From: Bacteroidota bacterium
GTDB taxonomy: Bacteria; Bacteroidota; Bacteroidia; M30B66
DNA length: 64,000 nt
Assembly: GCA_027483445.1 (NCBI GenBank)
Contig: JAIXUS010000033.1
Coordinates: 25,937 to 89,936 of the forward strand
Direction of reading: 5' to 3'
Positions 61,760 through 64,000 of the stretch are shown here, piece after piece (position 1 is the first letter of the stretch; the number at the start of each line of letters is the position of its first letter). A program made the position numbers and the translations under genes. Below the pieces are notes generated by a model. The model worked only from the letters and a program-made list of their open reading frames with translations, had not been told where the DNA came from and did no database searches.

Positions 61760-63682
61760 ATGACATCAATCTACCCAACCGCCATGCGCATTTTGCTTTT
61801 TCTGACCGTTTTGCTGCCGATTTCGGGCTTTGCGGCTCCCGGCGACACTGTTTTGGTGACCACCCACAACAATGTGCTTATTCGCACAAATCCTGCTGTG
61901 GGCTCGACCGATTACGTGGGCTGGGGCAACTTTCCAACGACGGACGTGCACAAAATCCTCATGAAGCTGAATTTTAGCTGCCCTCCGGGCGAGAGCTGCG
62001 GCGAATGGGATTACCTCAACTACATTTACATACGCCGTGTTGGCGGGCAAAATGGCAGTTCGCTCGACCTGGAGCTGGCCCGCTACATTACTCCGTATGG
62101 ATTGGGCTATGGGCCAACCTGGCGGGGCGAATGGCTGCTCGATGTGAGCGACTTTGCCGGTTTACTCAAAGATTCGGTGGAGATTCAATACCGGCACACC
62201 GGCTTCGAAACCAATGTTGGCCGGGGCTGGATTGTTGATTTGGAGTTTGTGTGCATCGAAGGTCCGCCGGCACGCGACTTTATTCGGGTGAACAAGCTGT
62301 GGAACGGCAACTTCAGCTATGGCAACCCGGCCAACCCAATCAATACTCAGCTTGCGCCGAAATCGATTACCCTGAACGCCAATACGCAGCTGCTGCGCTC
62401 ATACATTGTTCAAACCGGACATAGTTTCGGCGATCCGGAAAACTGCGCTGAGTTTTGTCCGAAGCAAAGAACGTTGCGCCGCGATGGCACGCCTTATTCT
62501 TCAAAGCTGGTATGGCGCGACAACTGCGGTGAAAATCCCAACTTTCCGCAGGCCGGCACTTGGTTGTACGACCGTTCAGCGTGGTGCCCGGGCGATATTG
62601 CTTACCCCGACGTGGTCGACCTCCCTGCCAGTGGTGGTGCAACTCATGAGTTTAGGATGGAAATGGAAAACTACGTGAATCAAGGTACCAACAGCCCGAA
62701 TTACGTAATTGAGTCGTTTCTGTTTGAATACGGAGAGTCAAACATCGGCCGCGACGTTTCTATTGAAGACATTGCCGCACCCAGTCGCCACTATTACCAC
62801 TCGCGTTACAACCCCATTTGCGGAAAGCCCATTGTGCGAATCCAAAACAATGGTTCGGAGGTGCTTACCAGCTGCATCATAACGTATGGCGACAAAAACG
62901 GCGCAAAAAGCAGCTTTACGTGGACGGGAAGCCTTAACCAACGCGAAACGGCAACCGTTGAGCTGCCCGCCAATGTAGCGTGGAACACCGGCGGCACATT
63001 TGAGGCGGTGGTGTCGTCGCCCAACGGGCAAAGCGACGAACTGAGCTTTAACAACCGCATGGAGTCGCAGTACCTCGCGCCTTTGGAGCTTCCGGAGAGC
63101 TTTGTGGTGAACATACGTTCGAACAATTTCGGGAACGAGACCTCTTGGAAAATTACCGATATGCAAGGCAATATTGTGGCTTCGCGCAGCTCATTTGCCA
63201 ACAATACCGAGTACCGCGATACTGTTACGTTGCCTTGGGGCTGCTATCGTTTTATGTTGGAAGACAGCGACGAAGATGGCTTAGCCTGGTGGGCTAATAA
63301 CGATGGTGATGGCTTTGTGCGTTTCAGGAAGATTGGCTCCGGTTTCCACAAATTCTGGGGCGGCGATTTTGGGAGCAACATCATTCAGGAGTTTACCGTG
63401 GGCGGCGCGCTGAACACGGCCGATGCCGTTGTGGTTGACAATAAAACGTTGTTGTACCCCAATCCAAGCGCCGAGGGAAGTCAGCTGGAGATCATCCTCA
63501 AACAACCCGAACAAGCTCAGATTCAAATCGTTTCTGCGGCTGGTCAGGTGGTAAAAACCTACACGCTGGCATCAAACAACTGGCATCAGCTGCAACTGGA
63601 GAAACCCACAGCTGCTGGTATTTATCTGATTCAGGTGCAAGCCGGCGAGTATCGGAAAACGGTGCGGTGGGTGGTTGAGTAG
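61760..63682 (+). CDS. T9SS-exported peptide-N-glycosidase F-like protein
   Basis: A 640-residue exported protein resembling PNGase F of Elizabethkingia, which removes N-glycans from asparagine. The match covers about residues 25-320: 'CPPGESCGEWDYLNYIYI' aligns with the PNGase F segment holding catalytic Asp60 (here Asp84 of EWD); 'CAEFC' aligns with the segment holding Glu206 (here Glu231); 'YITPYGLGYGPTWRGEWLLD' and 'GTWLYDRSAWCPGD' also align; the three Cys pairs are kept. Arg61 is Tyr here, and Glu118 has no clear match. After a CARDB-like and another beta domain, a T9SS sorting domain starts near 562 (LLYPNPSAEGSQLEI). ATG 61784 is an alternative start. Confidence 0.85.
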   Translation: MTSIYPTAMRILLFLTVLLPISGFAAPGDTVLVTTHNNVLIRTNPAVGSTDYVGWGNFPTTDVHKILMKLNFSCPPGESCGEWDYLNYIYIRRVGGQNGSSLDLELARYITPYGLGYGPTWRGEWLLDVSDFAGLLKDSVEIQYRHTGFETNVGRGWIVDLEFVCIEGPPARDFIRVNKLWNGNFSYGNPANPINTQLAPKSITLNANTQLLRSYIVQTGHSFGDPENCAEFCPKQRTLRRDGTPYSSKLVWRDNCGENPNFPQAGTWLYDRSAWCPGDIAYPDVVDLPASGGATHEFRMEMENYVNQGTNSPNYVIESFLFEYGESNIGRDVSIEDIAAPSRHYYHSRYNPICGKPIVRIQNNGSEVLTSCIITYGDKNGAKSSFTWTGSLNQRETATVELPANVAWNTGGTFEAVVSSPNGQSDELSFNNRMESQYLAPLELPESFVVNIRSNNFGNETSWKITDMQGNIVASRSSFANNTEYRDTVTLPWGCYRFMLEDSDEDGLAWWANNDGDGFVRFRKIGSGFHKFWGGDFGSNIIQEFTVGGALNTADAVVVDNKTLLYPNPSAEGSQLEIILKQPEQAQIQIVSAAGQVVKTYTLASNNWHQLQLEKPTAAGIYLIQVQAGEYRKTVRWVVE

Positions 63683-64000
63683 ACCTCTCTCTCTTATCTC
63701 TCTCCGCGGGAGACCTCTCTCTCCTGTCTCTCTCCACAGGCGAGAGACGATACTGTAGTGGTTAAACGGGGTTTATTGGTAAAAGGGAGATGTCATCAAT
63801 GGCGTGAATCGCTCTTGCACCTCTCTCTCCTGTCTCTCTCCGCGGGAGAGAGATGATGCTTTACGGTACAACGGGGTTTATGGGTGAAAGGGAGTTGCCA
63901 TCAATGGCGTGAATCGCTCTCGCACCTCTCTCTCCTGTCTCTCTCCGCGGGAGAGAGATGATACTTCATGGTACAACGGGGTTTATGGGTGAAAGGGAGA
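63683..64000. repeat. Tandem repeat of 105-106 bp units reaching the right edge
   Basis: Units start at 63713, 63819 and 63924 (the last cut by the edge), with a partial 30-bp lead-in at 63683. Each begins ACCTCTCTCTCCTGTCTCTC and includes an inverted repeat CTCTCTCC-GCG-GGAGAGAG (63834-63852 in unit 2), then AACGGGGTTTAT and CATCAATGGCGTGAATCGC. The second and third units are nearly identical, the first more diverged. No coding character is apparent. The first copy may also terminate the PNGase-F-like gene. Confidence 0.8.

Noticed and set aside
63683..64000. CRISPR array
   Set aside because: The repeat unit is about 105 bp with no short unique spacers, and no cas genes are nearby.
1..64000. 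tRNA, rRNA, transposase or phage genes
   Set aside because: I looked for typical tRNA T-loop sequences and mobile-element proteins in all intergenic gaps and found none.

Overview
This window looks like a chromosomal segment of a free-living member of the Bacteroidota, probably Flavobacteriales-like, with about 50% GC. Three things point there: several secreted proteins end in a type IX secretion (T9SS) type A sorting domain; promoters match the Bacteroidota pattern TTG-N19..22-TAnnTTTG; and Shine-Dalgarno sites are scarce. No tRNA, rRNA, CRISPR array, prophage or transposase gene was found. Both edges cut through larger structures: a giant secreted-protein gene on the left and a tandem DNA repeat on the right.

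Layout: 1-7.2 kb holds three secreted proteins (a giant protein with a carboxypeptidase-regulatory-like domain, a fibronectin-III protein that overlaps it, and a T9SS cargo). 7.3-14 kb is housekeeping: glycyl-tRNA synthetase, a TPR protein, a Cys-rich DUF3109 protein and the class Ia ribonucleotide reductase operon nrdB-nrdA. 14.1-21.9 kb has a PAS protein and the first tetR-tolC-adaptor-RND efflux operon. 22-29.2 kb has superoxide dismutase, a PKD lipoprotein, hemL, a UbiA-like membrane protein, a small exported protein and gcvP. 29.2-33.3 kb has three T9SS cargo genes. 33.3-38.8 kb has the mlaE-mlaF-queA operon divergent from pabB-tilS, then a small conserved gene. 39-41.4 kb is a lemA-TPM-TPM cluster plus a small exported protein. 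41.8-51.4 kb is the second tetR-tolC-adaptor-RND operon, followed by an AT-richer tail of four genes (DUF2147, SDR, two-lobed aspartic protease, membrane protein). 51.4-55 kb has two divergent T9SS cargos. 55.3-61.2 kb is a heavy-metal efflux operon whose permease is fused to a TolC-like outer-membrane factor. 61.8-63.7 kb encodes a T9SS-exported protein resembling PNGase F.

Themes: envelope and export dominate, with three RND efflux systems, an Mla-type lipid transporter, LemA/TPM proteins and at least seven T9SS cargos. The most useful non-coding signals are: a palindromic operator present twice in the second efflux operon, once inside the tetR promoter and once before tolC; two consensus DnaA boxes and two phased palindromes upstream of nrdBA; several genes whose -7 box lies only 4-8 nt before the start codon, implying leaderless mRNAs and correcting the pabB start to GTG; an interspersed repeat of about 376 bp with terminal inverted repeats and a shortened second copy; and a 105-106 bp tandem repeat at the right edge. 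No wholly new multi-gene system could be demonstrated. The strongest candidates for new biology are the PNGase-F-like cargo, the permease-TolC fusion and the nrd control region.
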